Shown piece by piece: positions 1 through 11,426 of a DNA stretch of 64,000 bases. The DNA lies in assembly GCA_003254885.1 (NCBI GenBank), contig QANT01005322.1:45769-109768 (forward strand), in the 5' to 3' direction. Both the position numbers and the translations under genes were made by a program. Origin of the DNA: Purshia tridentata. Lineage: Eukaryota > Streptophyta > Magnoliopsida > Rosales > Rosaceae. Below the pieces are notes generated by a model. That model did not search any database. It had not been told where the DNA came from and saw only the letters and a list, made by a program, of their open reading frames with translations. Position 1 is the stretch's first letter; the number at the start of each line of letters is the position of its first letter.

Positions 1-214
1 ACACATTACAAATAAGGGGGCAAGGAACCAAGGATTTTCATTCAAATTCTTGCCGGACCCTAAAAACTTAAGCTAACAATGTATAAATTCATATTAGACA
101 GTCGAGACTTAGAAGAGAAACGGAGATCTAGTGTGTGAAAAATGCCAAGCAGGACACATATGAAATATTTATATGAAAGACCAAATTAGCTTTGTATTTA
201 TAGTATTGACTTAC

Positions 215-1239
215 TGGATCTTCATTTGCAAGGTCAGAATTGCAATCACTTCCAAGCTCTACTTTGGTGTTAACTTCTTTGTATCTCCAGCTGGGAAGCT
301 GAGAGATTTGGTCATCAGATGCTCCTCTATCAATGGACCCCATGTTCATGTTGTATCCAAGCAGGCTGCTAACTAGCGGTACACAGCAACATAGCAGCAC
401 AAACAATAGGAAGGGAAAAGAGTAGCTGATGGCATTCCAAGTAAGCAGAGAGATGCAGAGCACATGGAGTTTTGGGGCAACAGAAAAAGAACTGAAGCGA
501 GAATCAAACACCCAAACATTGCCCATTACAAACCATATTGCAAAGAACAGCTCAAGCGAGGTTCTACACCTGTTCATCAAATGCGTGGTCCTGTATGTAT
601 ATTTATACACGGTATATCAAACTCTGAGATATACAAAAATCCATATAAAAATATTGACCCAAATGTTTCATAGTCTGCAATGATTAATCACAACCATAAT
701 AACTAAAAGGAAGTGATTGAGGGGTATAAAAAGTACCTAGATTCTTCAGTGCTTCTCTGCTGTTCCACATTAGAGAGGTTGAAACCATCTCCTTGAGTCA
801 GATAAAGTAGCCTGTAACGCCCAAAGAGTACCAGCAAATTGAGAATACAGCCAATATCATACCCAACAATCCAAATTCTCATAGGCCAAATTGGCTTCTC
901 CTTCTTTGAAACAGCCAAAGTAACTGTTGTGATGCTTATTTGAACAACCAAAGCCATAAATTCCAGCATCATCCAAGTACTGGAATTGAAAGGGTTTGAC
1001 CCAAGATCAGACCTTGATCCATTTTGGTAGTGGAACACTCTTCTTAAGAAGGTAAACCACCTTGCTCTAGATATTCTCATAGCCATTCTCATCAAGAATG
1101 AAGAAGAAGGAGTTCTAGCGGGCCCGTTCCTGACAACACTAATAGCCGTACGATCATCTCCTGGAGAACTTGATGTAAATGAAACCGCACTGCCAGAGTT
1201 ACACATGGACTCTGGTGGATAAAGGTAACGGGTAGTCAT
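215..1239 (-). CDS. Membrane RING-type E3 ubiquitin ligase (At4g11680/At1g63170-like), 3' part outside window
   Basis: Two coding exons are visible, 737-1239 and 215-590, joined in phase (AG|G, Arg); a GTAAGT donor at 214-209 leads out of the window. The 293 visible codons match the N-terminal membrane part of the plant RING ligase family of Arabidopsis At4g11680. They show MRISRARWFTFLRRVFHYQ, a hydrophobic segment after NPFNSSTWMMLEF, the motif PMRIWIVGYDIGC, then LELFFAIWFVMGNVWVFD and a long hydrophobic run ending in SSLLGYNMN, so about four or five membrane segments. The exon stops after the acidic stretch ending NEDP, exactly where the family continues into the CCICL RING finger, so the catalytic RING lies beyond base 1. 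The start is the ATG at 1239 (MTTRYLYPPES); the frame is open upstream to 1263 but without an ATG. Family role: ubiquitin transfer at a membrane. Substrate unknown. Confidence 0.88.
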
Positions 1240-2060
1240 AGAAAAATGATTTATATTGGCCACTAAATATATAAGGAATTAGAGAAGGGTTATATGGTGT
1301 GAACTGAAATTAGGAGACTAACATGAGATATATGAGACTTGTATCACAAAAGTTGTGCTAGGAATTATCACAAATATGGGGATTGCAGTTGGTTTGTTGA
1401 TGGAAAGCCTTGTATTATGATATTCATGTAACTTTCATGTTTACTTCAGTAATAGTCATGAGAGTTGAATGAGGCAAGGTGAAAAATACCATTTGGGTAG
1501 AGCAGCCACAAGCAGTGGATCTAGAAGCTTGTATCTAGCAGCCAAGGACTTAAAGCTTCATGCTTCAACTTGTTAATTGCGGCAGCTCACCAATATCCAT
1601 TTCTGAAACTAACTCTCAAAAATCCCAATCCAATAGCGCAATATTGCAGCTTTGTACTGTGAAACCTCAAATTGAACAACTTTATTGGAACATACCAGAA
1701 AATTAATCACCTTTCCACCAAAATTTTCAAAACCCCAGATAGCCAAAAACTTCCAAGGCCTCAATCTTCTCACCCAAAAGCACAAACCATGCAGTAGAGG
1801 CCAAAATTTTTAATGGGTATCCAGAGATGGACCTCAATATGCACAAACTTAAAGAAAACTAAACTGTATAAAAGGGGGATTGGGCAATAGAAGCAGCAGG
1901 AGATGGGTGTGAAGAGTATGTCAGGAAGGTGAGGTTGGGTCTCTGATGGTGACCAAAAATTCAACAGCTAAAGGGTTTGCTTTGATTCCAAGTGAATCCG
2001 AAGGTTTGGAGGGAAGCTAACCGTTGGCCTAACTTCCCTCCGGCTTTTGTTTATTAATAA
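1240..2060 (-). other. Probable 5' leader and promoter of the RING ligase gene
   Basis: No coding frame is convincing here. On the minus strand a GGTATT donor-like site near 1490 suggests a leader intron between about 1490 and the coding exon, with a non-coding first exon extending to roughly 2050. This is inferred from splice-like signals only. Transcript ends are not visible. Confidence 0.35.
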
Positions 2061-4080
2061 AGCAAAGCTGAGAGCTACTTCTTCTTCAACTGCAAATCTC
2101 TTTCTTTATCCTTTCTCTAATAGAAAATTGGAATAAAAGCTAAAAATATCTATTTCTTTTTTAACTTTAAAGTTTATCAAGTTAATTGGATGACAGATAA
2201 AATCATAAAAGTGATAATTTGACAATTCCGCTTAGTAATTTTTGTTTAAGCCTTTGTTAATTTGAATTCTGGCGGGTACAGTGCCTGTGACACTTTTGTG
2301 TTAGCACTTAGCAGTAGGCCACCTAATCCAATCTGCAGCTGCATTGCATTATTTTGGAACCTCCATGTAGGCCACGCCATTCTGGCTTTTTGTGCCACAT
2401 CATATCTTTCCAAGTCATCAGCGATCCTTTGATAAGTCATAATTTTCAAAATATGGTACTAAATTGTCGATCTTATGCTTTGTTTTGTGTTTCATTTTGA
2501 TTCTGACAAATGTTTTAAGTTTAAAGTTTAATATAAAAGTTGAAAGTAACGTAGTTTTAGATATAAACGCAGTGAATAAAGTTGGTCAAAACTTCAAACA
2601 ACCTCATTTTGAATATAAACACACTATCAGCATATAAACATAAGAAAAGTATTAGATAATTATTACAACTGCAAAATCTTTCTGGGTCATGCAACGTCAG
2701 AGTATTAACAATGATATCCAACTCTCTCACATTCTTTAGGAGCAAGACACGTAGCATTAGCCCAACTTTGAAGCTTTTCCCCTGCATAATAAGAACCAAG
2801 ATACCTTGTAGAATCTTCAAAGGTCGAGGTGATTTGTCAAACATTTTTCTTTAATTTATTAGTTCATTAAAATTGTATTGGATAAGTGGAGACTTGAACC
2901 ACATCTCATGAATAAACTAGAAAGATAATCATTTAAATCATTTTTATGGTCCAAATTAACATTCAATTTTGAAGTTAAAGTTTTTGTAGGCGAGCCTCAC
3001 ATGTGATCACCAAAAATTGATAGCCTTGGTGACTTGGTCTCAATGTCTCATTAAGTATGTGGCTAACAGGCTAATATGTGGATGGTGCCATGACAGTGAA
3101 CATACAGACCTATTTAACATGCTTCTCATTTATGAATTAGAATCTAGGAAAAGCAATTGGGCCATTAAAATAATTAATTTTGAGAAAGATGGCTTTGACA
3201 TTATTAGATCATAATTTTATAGAATCTTTTCTATTTCATGTAAACTTTGTATCTTATCTATGATCCACTAATTATTGATTTACACTTTGTAAAGAAATGA
3301 GAGTAATCGCACACTGTGTCACACATGATATACATGGGAAGAGTAGTATTGGGCAATCCCAAAAAGATATATGGTACACATATGAATCCATAAATGTAAG
3401 TTTTACTCTAATAACTAAAATAACGATGGGTTTGTAAAATTTCAAACAATTATTTTATGTTGGAATGTTTCTCGAATGAGTCGATGACATGAGTTACTTG
3501 AACCATACATGCTTGCAAGGTACGTGTTAAGAAAATATCAAATATTTCATATGCTTAGTAAAAAAGAAAGGGATAGAAAATTAAGAGAAAAAAAAATGAA
3601 GCCAGGTGTTTCGTAATTGACTCAAATTTGACCTTCTATAATTAGCCCTGTAATTTGTGGCAACGTGTTAATATTCATTTGTGATTTGCAAGGGAAAGTA
3701 ACCTTTATGCATCAGATGACTCATGAGCTGATGAACATATATGGATATGATGTGAGCATCTTGGAACATTCAACTTTAGAATAATAGATTCCTCATGCAT
3801 ACTCAACCGCCTTAACATACCATGAAGGATTATTGAATATTTTATTTTGCGAATCAAAGATTTAGATTTTTATTTAATCATGAAGTGGGAGATTTGAACT
3901 TAGGCCATTTTTAATATCGTAAAGAGATATATAGAAGACTATATGACAAGCTAGTCGATAATGAGAACTTTAGATATCTTTCCATGTCGGCCATGGTTTT
4001 TATTTTTTTAAAATAATATTTGCCATTTCTTTTTAGCTTCTGATCACTGCGTTTAGGGGTACAATTGTAAATTTAATTTT
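2061..4080. other. AT-rich intergenic DNA, no gene seen
   Basis: Short frames in this interval have no recognisable family and start mostly at non-ATG codons. Two minus-strand tRNA B-box-like sequences (reading GGTTCAAGTCTCC near 2889-2901, and a similar one near 3888-3900) could be remnants of tRNA-derived SINEs, but no A box or target duplication is clear. Confidence 0.4.
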
Positions 4081-4947
4081 GGGTTAAATACGTTTTTAGT
4101 CCCTGTGTTTTACTTCAAAAACAAATTTAGTCCTCGTGGTTTCAAAATTCTGATTTTAGTCCTTGGGTTTTACTCCAAAAACAAATTTGGTTCTCGTGGT
4201 TTCAAAATTCCAGTTTTGGTCCTTGGGTTTTTGTCCATTTCTAATTTTAATCCTTAGGTTTTTGTCCATTTGCAATTTTCATCCTTAAATATTTATATAT
4301 GTTATTTTGACCTTTTTTAAATAGAATTTTTTTTAAAAAAAAATTATTCTTCCTACAAAAGAATTAGTGGGGGTAAATGGTTTGCTAAAAATAAGGAGAG
4401 ATTTGATTTTTTATTTCATTTTATTTTTCAATTCTAATTATTCTATTTTTTTATTTTACTCTCAAAATATTAAGTTGCTTGATTTTAATCTTTTAATTAA
4501 CAAAAGGCAATATTGAATTTTTAAATGTTTAACCTTCCTCCTCATTCTCTCATTATATATATTAGTCTCTTGTCACGCGTGTAGCGTGTGTCAATTGACT
4601 TTTCTAAATATTTAATTAAAAATATTAATGATTTATTTCTCTTAAAATAATAGTGATGTGGAAGTGGGTTGCTAAAAATATTTTTTTGTATTTTTTAATT
4701 TTAATTATGCTATTTTACATTTTTGTCTCTTACTAATAAATAATATTATGAATACCTATTTTTTAAGTGGGGTATTTTTGAAATTCATAAATTTAACCAT
4801 TTTACTCTCCTTCTGGCTTTATATATATATAGATAAATACATGTAATTTGTAAAATACCACCGAAGGACCAAAATTGTTAATGAACGAAAACCCAATGAT
4901 CAAAATTGGAATTTTGAAACTACGAGGACCAAAAATGTAATTAACCC
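4081..4947. mobile_element. Non-autonomous DNA transposon (MITE-like) with terminal inverted repeats
   Basis: The left end reads GGGTTAAATACGTTTTTAG and the reverse complement of the right end reads GGGTTAATTACATTTTTGG; the similarity continues inwards through repeated 'TTTAGTCC...GTGGTTTCAAAATTC' phrases. The interior is AT-rich and has no transposase frame. The element is about 867 bp. No clean target-site duplication could be defined because both flanks are A/T runs, so the superfamily is open; Mutator-like is a guess. Confidence 0.65.
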
Positions 4948-6257
4948 AAAAAAAAAAGTTGATTAACATAACACATGTCAGTCTTGGATTGGATAGGTGA
5001 TGTTACACGGTACACCACCGTTGACCAGAAATGGACTCCATAAAATATATGAAATACCGATAATTTCCTTGCCCTTTTCTCAAAATAACAACCTCTATCC
5101 TTCGTCTCCAAATCGGAAGTCCCAAATTGCCATTGCTTTCTTCTTCTCTCTAACTTTTAAAGCCACGATCGCCTGCGTTGTCTCAGGAGCTCGCCGTTTT
5201 CACCGTTCGGAGCCTCCGTATTATCATCGCCGACGAAGGTGCATTGGCCTTTTCTTCTTTTTTTCCATGTTTATATTTTAAATTATATTATTTTCTCTCG
5301 TGATAAGATTTGATTTTCCTGTTCCCATATTCGAATTTTCTTTGCGATTAATTGTTAAAGTAATTTGGAATTCGAACGATTTGTTCGGTTTGCATTAAGA
5401 AATTTGCGGGTTGGGGTTTAAGTAGCCTTATTTTTTTGGCTAATAAGTTTCAATTAGCGTTTTAGATGGTAGATCAGGTGTGTTTGTGCATGTATATATA
5501 AGTTTTGGTGGTCTTTTCTCTTTTTTTCCAATTTTATCGGGGATTGGTGCTGGAAGATTGATACTGTAGTTAAGCTTATAATTGAATGAAGTTCCATACT
5601 TCCTTGGCATCCAATTTATAAAATTGTTAAGTTCCCAGAATTTCTTGGCATCCAAAGTGGGTTTGCTGTTCAGAGACAGATTTTTTTTATTTGATTTGGA
5701 CGGGACTTTCCTTTTCTCCTTATAATTGTTTCATTGGGTTCAAGTACAACAGAAATAGAAGCAATTCAAAATTGAAAGTTGGTGGTCATTAGTGCTTAAA
5801 TTCCAAAGAAGGCATATAGAAGGTGTCTGATCTGCAACTGCAGGGTTGGATTGTGCAGACTCAGACCTTCTGGTCTACCGATGTGTAATATGAATTTCGT
5901 GCTAAGGACCATGCACTAGTAGATTTTTCATTAAACATTGAGTAGTTCCTTTTTTTCATTTAATCTTTTTTCAAACTTATGCACTACTTTTTTGGTTGAA
6001 GTTTCATTGTACATGATATTATCAGATAAATTCTTTTAAATAGTGTTCTGCTTATTATAAATCTACTACATTTTGATGTAGTCCATTTCCATCAAATCAT
6101 GGTTTATAAGAGAAGTCCTTGCATGGTCAGATATTGGAGACTCAAACGGTGGACAATCATCAAGAAACATCAGCACCAATTGATTTTGTAATAAAAGTGA
6201 ATTTCGTATAGAAGCTAGGCCAGGCCAGCCCACCAAACACAAACTCTAGGGTTTCCA

Positions 6258-7906
6258 ATGGCAGCCTATGGCAATGCTGCTGCGTACAGATCAAGGTCTT
6301 AATTACACACAATGGGGTTCATATTTGTTTAATTTTGTTTAATTTTGTTAATTAAAGAATGATTGGTTGTGCAGGGAGGGCCTTAGCACAAGACCAGCGG
6401 CTAATTCAGATGAAATCCAAGTGAGGATTGATCCAGTGCATGCCGACTTGGATGAGGAGATCACCGGTCTCCGATCCAAAGTGAGAAGATTGAGAAACGT
6501 ATGCACTCTGATCTTTTTCTTTTATTTTTGTATTTTATTTGGTAAATTGAATATATGTTTGTGCACTTTCAAAAGATATTTATATAGATTGGTCTCATCA
6601 TTATTAAATATTGGGATTGCTTTTTCATTGAGTTATATGCTCTTGGATCTATCGGTCAGTGCATGTCTGTTGCTTAGTATATGGTTTAGCACAGGTCCAA
6701 GTTAAATTCATTATACTTAACCTTTTATAAGATTTGGTGATTTCACTCTTGGTTCCTATTAGGGTTATACTGATTTACACTAGCCATATGTTTCTGATAT
6801 GAATTTTTGGCCTTAATTATCTCAGAAGTTTCCCAGAAGTAACCATAATGTATTGATATGGCACCCTTGTTGAAATATCTATGCCATGTGACAGACGTTT
6901 TTTCTTTTACTGGTTTACTTGAGAAAGATCTGTTGGAGTGGGTGGAGGAGCTTGCATATTTCTTTGCTTGGTTATATATGTATAATGGAGTCATTTGTGG
7001 AAACTTGTTCTAATATCATATGTCTGCAGACTCAAACTTTAAATTTTGGGTCTAATAAGTATGAGTTTTCTTGTGCTATATCAGAATGCTTTTGGAATTT
7101 TATGTTTTGCCTCATTAATTTCTTCCTATAACTTTTAAATGGTGCATCATGCCTTGCAAGATTGGTTTCAGAAATTTGATTATAACAAAGTTCTAGATAG
7201 CTTTTAATATTGTTCTCTTATTACTTGATGTATTTTGGTTCAGGTAGCTCAAGAGATAGAGTCGGAAGCAAAATCTCAGAATAACATGATCGATCAGCTG
7301 GTATACCATCAACTTTAAACATCGTGAGCCATGAACATGGGCCTTTTGGTCCCTGCAGTTTGGCCCGATTTCCACTTAGGTCCTCTCACGTGTTTGCCAT
7401 TTCAGCACTTCATAAAAAAATTAGATGGAGTTGAGCTTTTGTTTATGATTGCAAACAAAACTATACTATAAGGGTTTGCTTGCAGCTTTTTAAACTATAA
7501 GGACTTGAGTGGAAACTGGATCAAACTATAGAAACTAAAAATGTAATGTAGCCAAAACAAGATAATAGTAGATATGTTTTTAAAGGGCCACTTAATTATT
7601 GATGTCTTCTTGGAGGCAATACTGTAGTTTAGGGCACGTCTTTCTGGGATTAATTCTTCAGTTTGCCTTCAAATTTTGTGTGATTCGGTGGAGATGGTAC
7701 AGCTTCCTGAAACCTAACCTATATCTTGATCTGGTTCATTACAGCAATTATATCTGATGAAAGGTCAAGCAGGGGTAAAGAACAATGTCAGGAGACTGAA
7801 CAAGAGCATCATCCAAAGTGGTTCAAACCATGTAGTCCATGTGGTCGTTTTCGCTTTAATCTGCTTCTTTCTGGTATACCTTTGGGCCAAAATGTCCAGA
7901 AGATGA
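6258..7906 (+). CDS. Bet1-like Qc-SNARE (At4g14600/At1g29060-like)
   Basis: Four coding exons, 6258-6295, 6375-6498, 7244-7300 and 7745-7906, splice in phase to 126 residues, starting MAAYGNAAAYRSR. The central helix carries heptad hydrophobics (LDEEITGLRSKVRRLRNVAQ) with the ionic-layer glutamine region near SQNNMIDQLQLYLM. The C-terminus is a tail anchor (VVHVVVFALICFFLVYLW) followed by AKMSRR. This matches the short plant Bet1-like SNAREs that act in vesicle fusion between ER and Golgi, facing the cytosol and anchored by the last segment. A non-coding leader exon probably lies about 5090-5238 (donor GAAG|GTGCAT), with a leader intron to about 6220; that part is inferred. The third intron carries a small inverted-repeat element. 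The gene converges on the GT61 gene. Confidence 0.92.
7340..7553. mobile_element. Small inverted-repeat element in the SNARE third intron
   Basis: The left arm (CAGTTTGGCCCGATTTCCAC then TTAGGTCC) matches the inverted right arm (TAGTTTGATCCAGTTTCCAC then TCAAGTCC). The whole is about 214 bp inside intron 3. No coding capacity and no certain target duplication are visible. It resembles the 4081-4947 element in its 'GGTCC' wording, but I cannot show they are one family. Confidence 0.5.
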
Positions 7907-8275
7907 AGATTGTGAGCCTACTTCATGCTTTCGGAACACTCTGTTGTTGAACGCTAAGAGAGATTTCCTGGACTACACACGTACGGGATGTTACGAGTCT
8001 ACCCTTTTGCTTACCGAATGTTATGTCACTTTGATTGTGAATATTGTGGTTAGAGAAATGATCTATGCTAGAAAGAAACTATTAATCTGTCATTGTGAAT
8101 CTTCCCCACTAATATTGTCAGCCATATTTAGTATCTTGGTTTTCGCTATACTATTCTAATTTTTGCTTGGAGAAAGATAGAAGCGATTATTTCATCATAT
8201 TTGTGTTATAGATATATATGCTTACAATGTAGTGCACTTTTATTGTCAATTGGTGGATGAGTGTGATTTAACTAG

Positions 8276-10230
8276 TTAGCATGAGCAAGCATTTGAATAT
8301 CTCTTTTCGATGGCTTGTTCTAGCTTGTTTTTCTTTGCTTGGCTGAGGACAGTTCTTGCCCACTCTGCAAAGAAGGTTTCATTGTGACCAACCTTGCCAT
8401 CTTTGTAAAATTTAAAGCATTCTAGTGCCTCTTGAGGTTCTGGACATTCCTTGTCACCATCAGGATCCCGCCACGCACCTGTGTGCTTCATACCAGATTG
8501 GTCTGCCATCCAGTGATAAACATACTGGTCGATCCCTGCAAGCTCCAACCATCCTTTGGGGAAGAATTCCATTATGCTGCTGTTTCTATCCATGAAGAGC
8601 ATGTTTGTTAGCTGGGCTCCATGTGGGGATGCAAGGATATCTGTGTTGGCCATTAGTCTAACCTGTTTAGGAACACCAAGTTCAAAACATACATTACTAA
8701 AGACACAGTTGTAATGCAAGATAGAAGAAGAAAAAGTTATCTTTTTAACCTCTAGTAGTTGTAGCGTTTCACAATTTGTCATTCATTCTTGTGATGGATG
8801 CACTCTAGGCTAAATCTAAGCTTGACATAAATGGACTACTTAAATACATATTAACTTAATGCTAAAATTGCTTGAAATAGCTTTGATCTAGTTGAAAATT
8901 TATGCATACAACAGGTGTATACAATACACTTCTCACACATAACGGTGATTGAGAAAAGGCTTGTATACATTCGTTCTATGCAAAGAATTTTCGCATCTAG
9001 CCAATGTGAATTCACTTGCAAGCATCTATACTCGTAAGTTTACCAAGGCAACAATTTGTGCCTCTGATGATTGAGGTATCCCAAAAATATATATGGCTAA
9101 TTGTTATGAAGGCATATAATATGTCTAAAACTAGAACTTTGGCTATTGAGAAAAAAGGAAAAATGAAAACGAATTGATGTAATGACCAAGGAAGAAGAGC
9201 AACAAACCTGATCACAGAAGCTTAAATCTTCAGACTGAGCTACCTCTAACATGCACTCATCCACCATTGCACACTCCCTTGCGAATATAGTAATCACAGC
9301 CGTTGGATCCTTGAATGATCTTGAACCTCTCCTCATTAGCAATGTTAGCCTTATAATCGGCTCCTCTCCGTTGACCTCTATCCCTCTAGCTGTTGGGTTT
9401 ATCCCACAAAACACTCTTGCTTTACACCTCAACAAGTCAGACACCTCAAGCTTCTTCTCCTTCCCCATGTTCCCAACATTATGCCTCATCACAACAGCCT
9501 TCTCAAAACAATAAGGCCCATCTCCTTTTCCCAATTCTTCAACCGGCACTTTCCCAAAGTTTGCTTCCATAAGGTTCTGAACCCACAACCCCATTCTGTC
9601 TCTGACCTCTCCCCAATGGAAAAGTACCCATCTTGTTGGCTTTAAGCACCTGTATTTCATGGACCAACCCACAAAAGGGACCATGGCAGATAGTCCATGC
9701 CACAAGTTTGCATAATCATAGTATGTGTCAGACACAAACGTCAGGCCCTTCAAGAATGTGGTTGAGTTTGGTAAACTCTCAGGCCATGCCAAGCCATATG
9801 AATTTTTGCTGCCATCTTTTGTGTCATGCCCTTTGATGCACAGCAGCCTTCCCTTGGATGCTTGTGAAGGGAAATAGAGGTACTGAGATTCATTGTCTTC
9901 ATATGTGTCAGTCAATGAGCTCATAAACCAAGTGTTCCCATCCACTGCAGCATTGGCCAACCTCGGGTCTTTGAGAGGAAGGAAAGTAACCGAGTCTCCG
10001 AGCCTCGAGTTAAGATCAGAGTCACCAAGTTTTACTCTCCATTTCTTGAAGAAATCCCATGAAGCAGAAGAGGTGGATAAGGAAGAAGAACCAAGAGGAG
10101 AGGCTTGTGCATGAAATATGATAAGAATCAGAAACAGAGAAAAGAGGCAGAGGCAAATGATGATTATGGTCAAGTGACTTGAGCTATTTTCTTTGGTAAA
10201 AGCCCTGCTGCTGCTCCTCTGCACTTCCAT
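8276..10230 (-). CDS. Glycosyltransferase family 61 protein (DUF563)
   Basis: Two exons, 9208-10230 and 8276-8662, join at CAG|GTT and give 469 residues. The N-terminus is a type II signal anchor: a short basic cytosolic part, then hydrophobic residues about 20-39 (LTIIIICLCLFSLFLILIIF), a Golgi-resident layout. The lumenal part shows the GT61 signatures: SDTYYDYANLWHGL, the Cys/Arg-rich RCLKPTRWVLFHWGEV, and near the end ILASPHGAQLTNMLFM, the conserved HGA-LTN motif of the family. GT61 enzymes add xylose, arabinose or GlcNAc to wall polysaccharides or glycoproteins. This copy looks closer to the At2g41640/At3g57380 group than to the xylan arabinosyltransferases, so the substrate is unknown. 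Start chosen at the only upstream ATG (MEVQRSSSRAF). The 3' end faces the SNARE gene. Confidence 0.92.
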
Positions 10231-11159
10231 AGTTTGTTCAAGGTGAATGTCAAGTAAGAGCCGTATGAATGTTAAACATATAATGATTTGGCCTCGAGAT
10301 TGAGACTTGAGACGACTTAGATATTAAGAAAATCAATATATAATTGTGATGATATTATTTGGGTAAAAGGCTGATTCATACAATCATGTAGTTATATTAA
10401 TGGATGAGATTGAAATTTGCATGTTTTGGTCCTTATCATTGTTATAGAATTCATATGCACTTGGCTGTATGCCATTGCATGTATGCTGCTTAATGGTTTG
10501 CGTAATTGTGTTAGTTTGTTGAGATAAGGACTGGTCCAAATTTAATTTAATAATTACCTTTTTTTAGCAATTCATTTCCACTGTTGTTTAATATTAAGCT
10601 AAGGGTGTAATGGTTTACGTCAGGCGTACGTTGCGGCTTTGAACTTTTAATCTTGGTCTTTGACTTGTCGCACCCATTAATTTGTACTTTATTGACTTGG
10701 CTTACAATAAGATGATCATCTACTCTTGCAGTTCGAATCAGGAAAACCATGTGATTTGCAATGTTTGAACATTAATGTTTACTTTTGAGACTCGTTGCCT
10801 TAATTCTTACTTAAATTAAATGATATAATTTTGCTACCCAAAACACAGATAATGAAATGCATATTAAAAAATGGTAAAAACAACCCAAAAGGGCAATTGA
10901 AAAGTAAATATAGAACACTGTAAAGTTGGCAGTTGCAAGATGGAAAGGGGTTCGAAGGGCCTCGCAACAATAATATACCACCAATGCTGCTGGAACCAAA
11001 TTGAATAATTTAAATTTCACTGCTAGTCTAAGTTCACAATCTGTCACAACTCAAAGGTGGAAAGACCATTCCTTCATATTAAATGTTTAATAACCAAAGA
11101 CTAATTATATTTACCTATGATACAAGGAAGAGAAGGCATATGATAATACAAAGCAGCAT
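10231..11159. other. Intergenic: GT61 promoter side and PEPKR2 3' side
   Basis: No gene is supported. The bases next to 10231 are the GT61 leader and promoter (a TATATA stretch near 10336 could serve as its TATA box on the minus strand). The right end grades into the PEPKR2 3' untranslated region. The frames at 10547-10750 and 10811-11047 have no recognisable content. Confidence 0.45.
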
Positions 11160-11426
11160 TCTATTTACACATTCTGTACATGGATTCTCTCAGTGTCAGT
11201 GCATCAGGTTAGAATCATTATTAGATTAAAGAGCAAATATGTAAGAGAAGGATGACTTGCAGTGAGATTTCACAGGCATTACTGAAATGACACCCCTACC
11301 ATCTTGATCCGGTACATGTCAAATTCTTATCTTTGCCCACTGAAAACCACCAGGGCAGGTTATTTGAATTCCCCAGCTTAAAAACAGTGGAGATAATGAT
11401 ATGATGGTGTCAGTTTGTCAGCAGGA

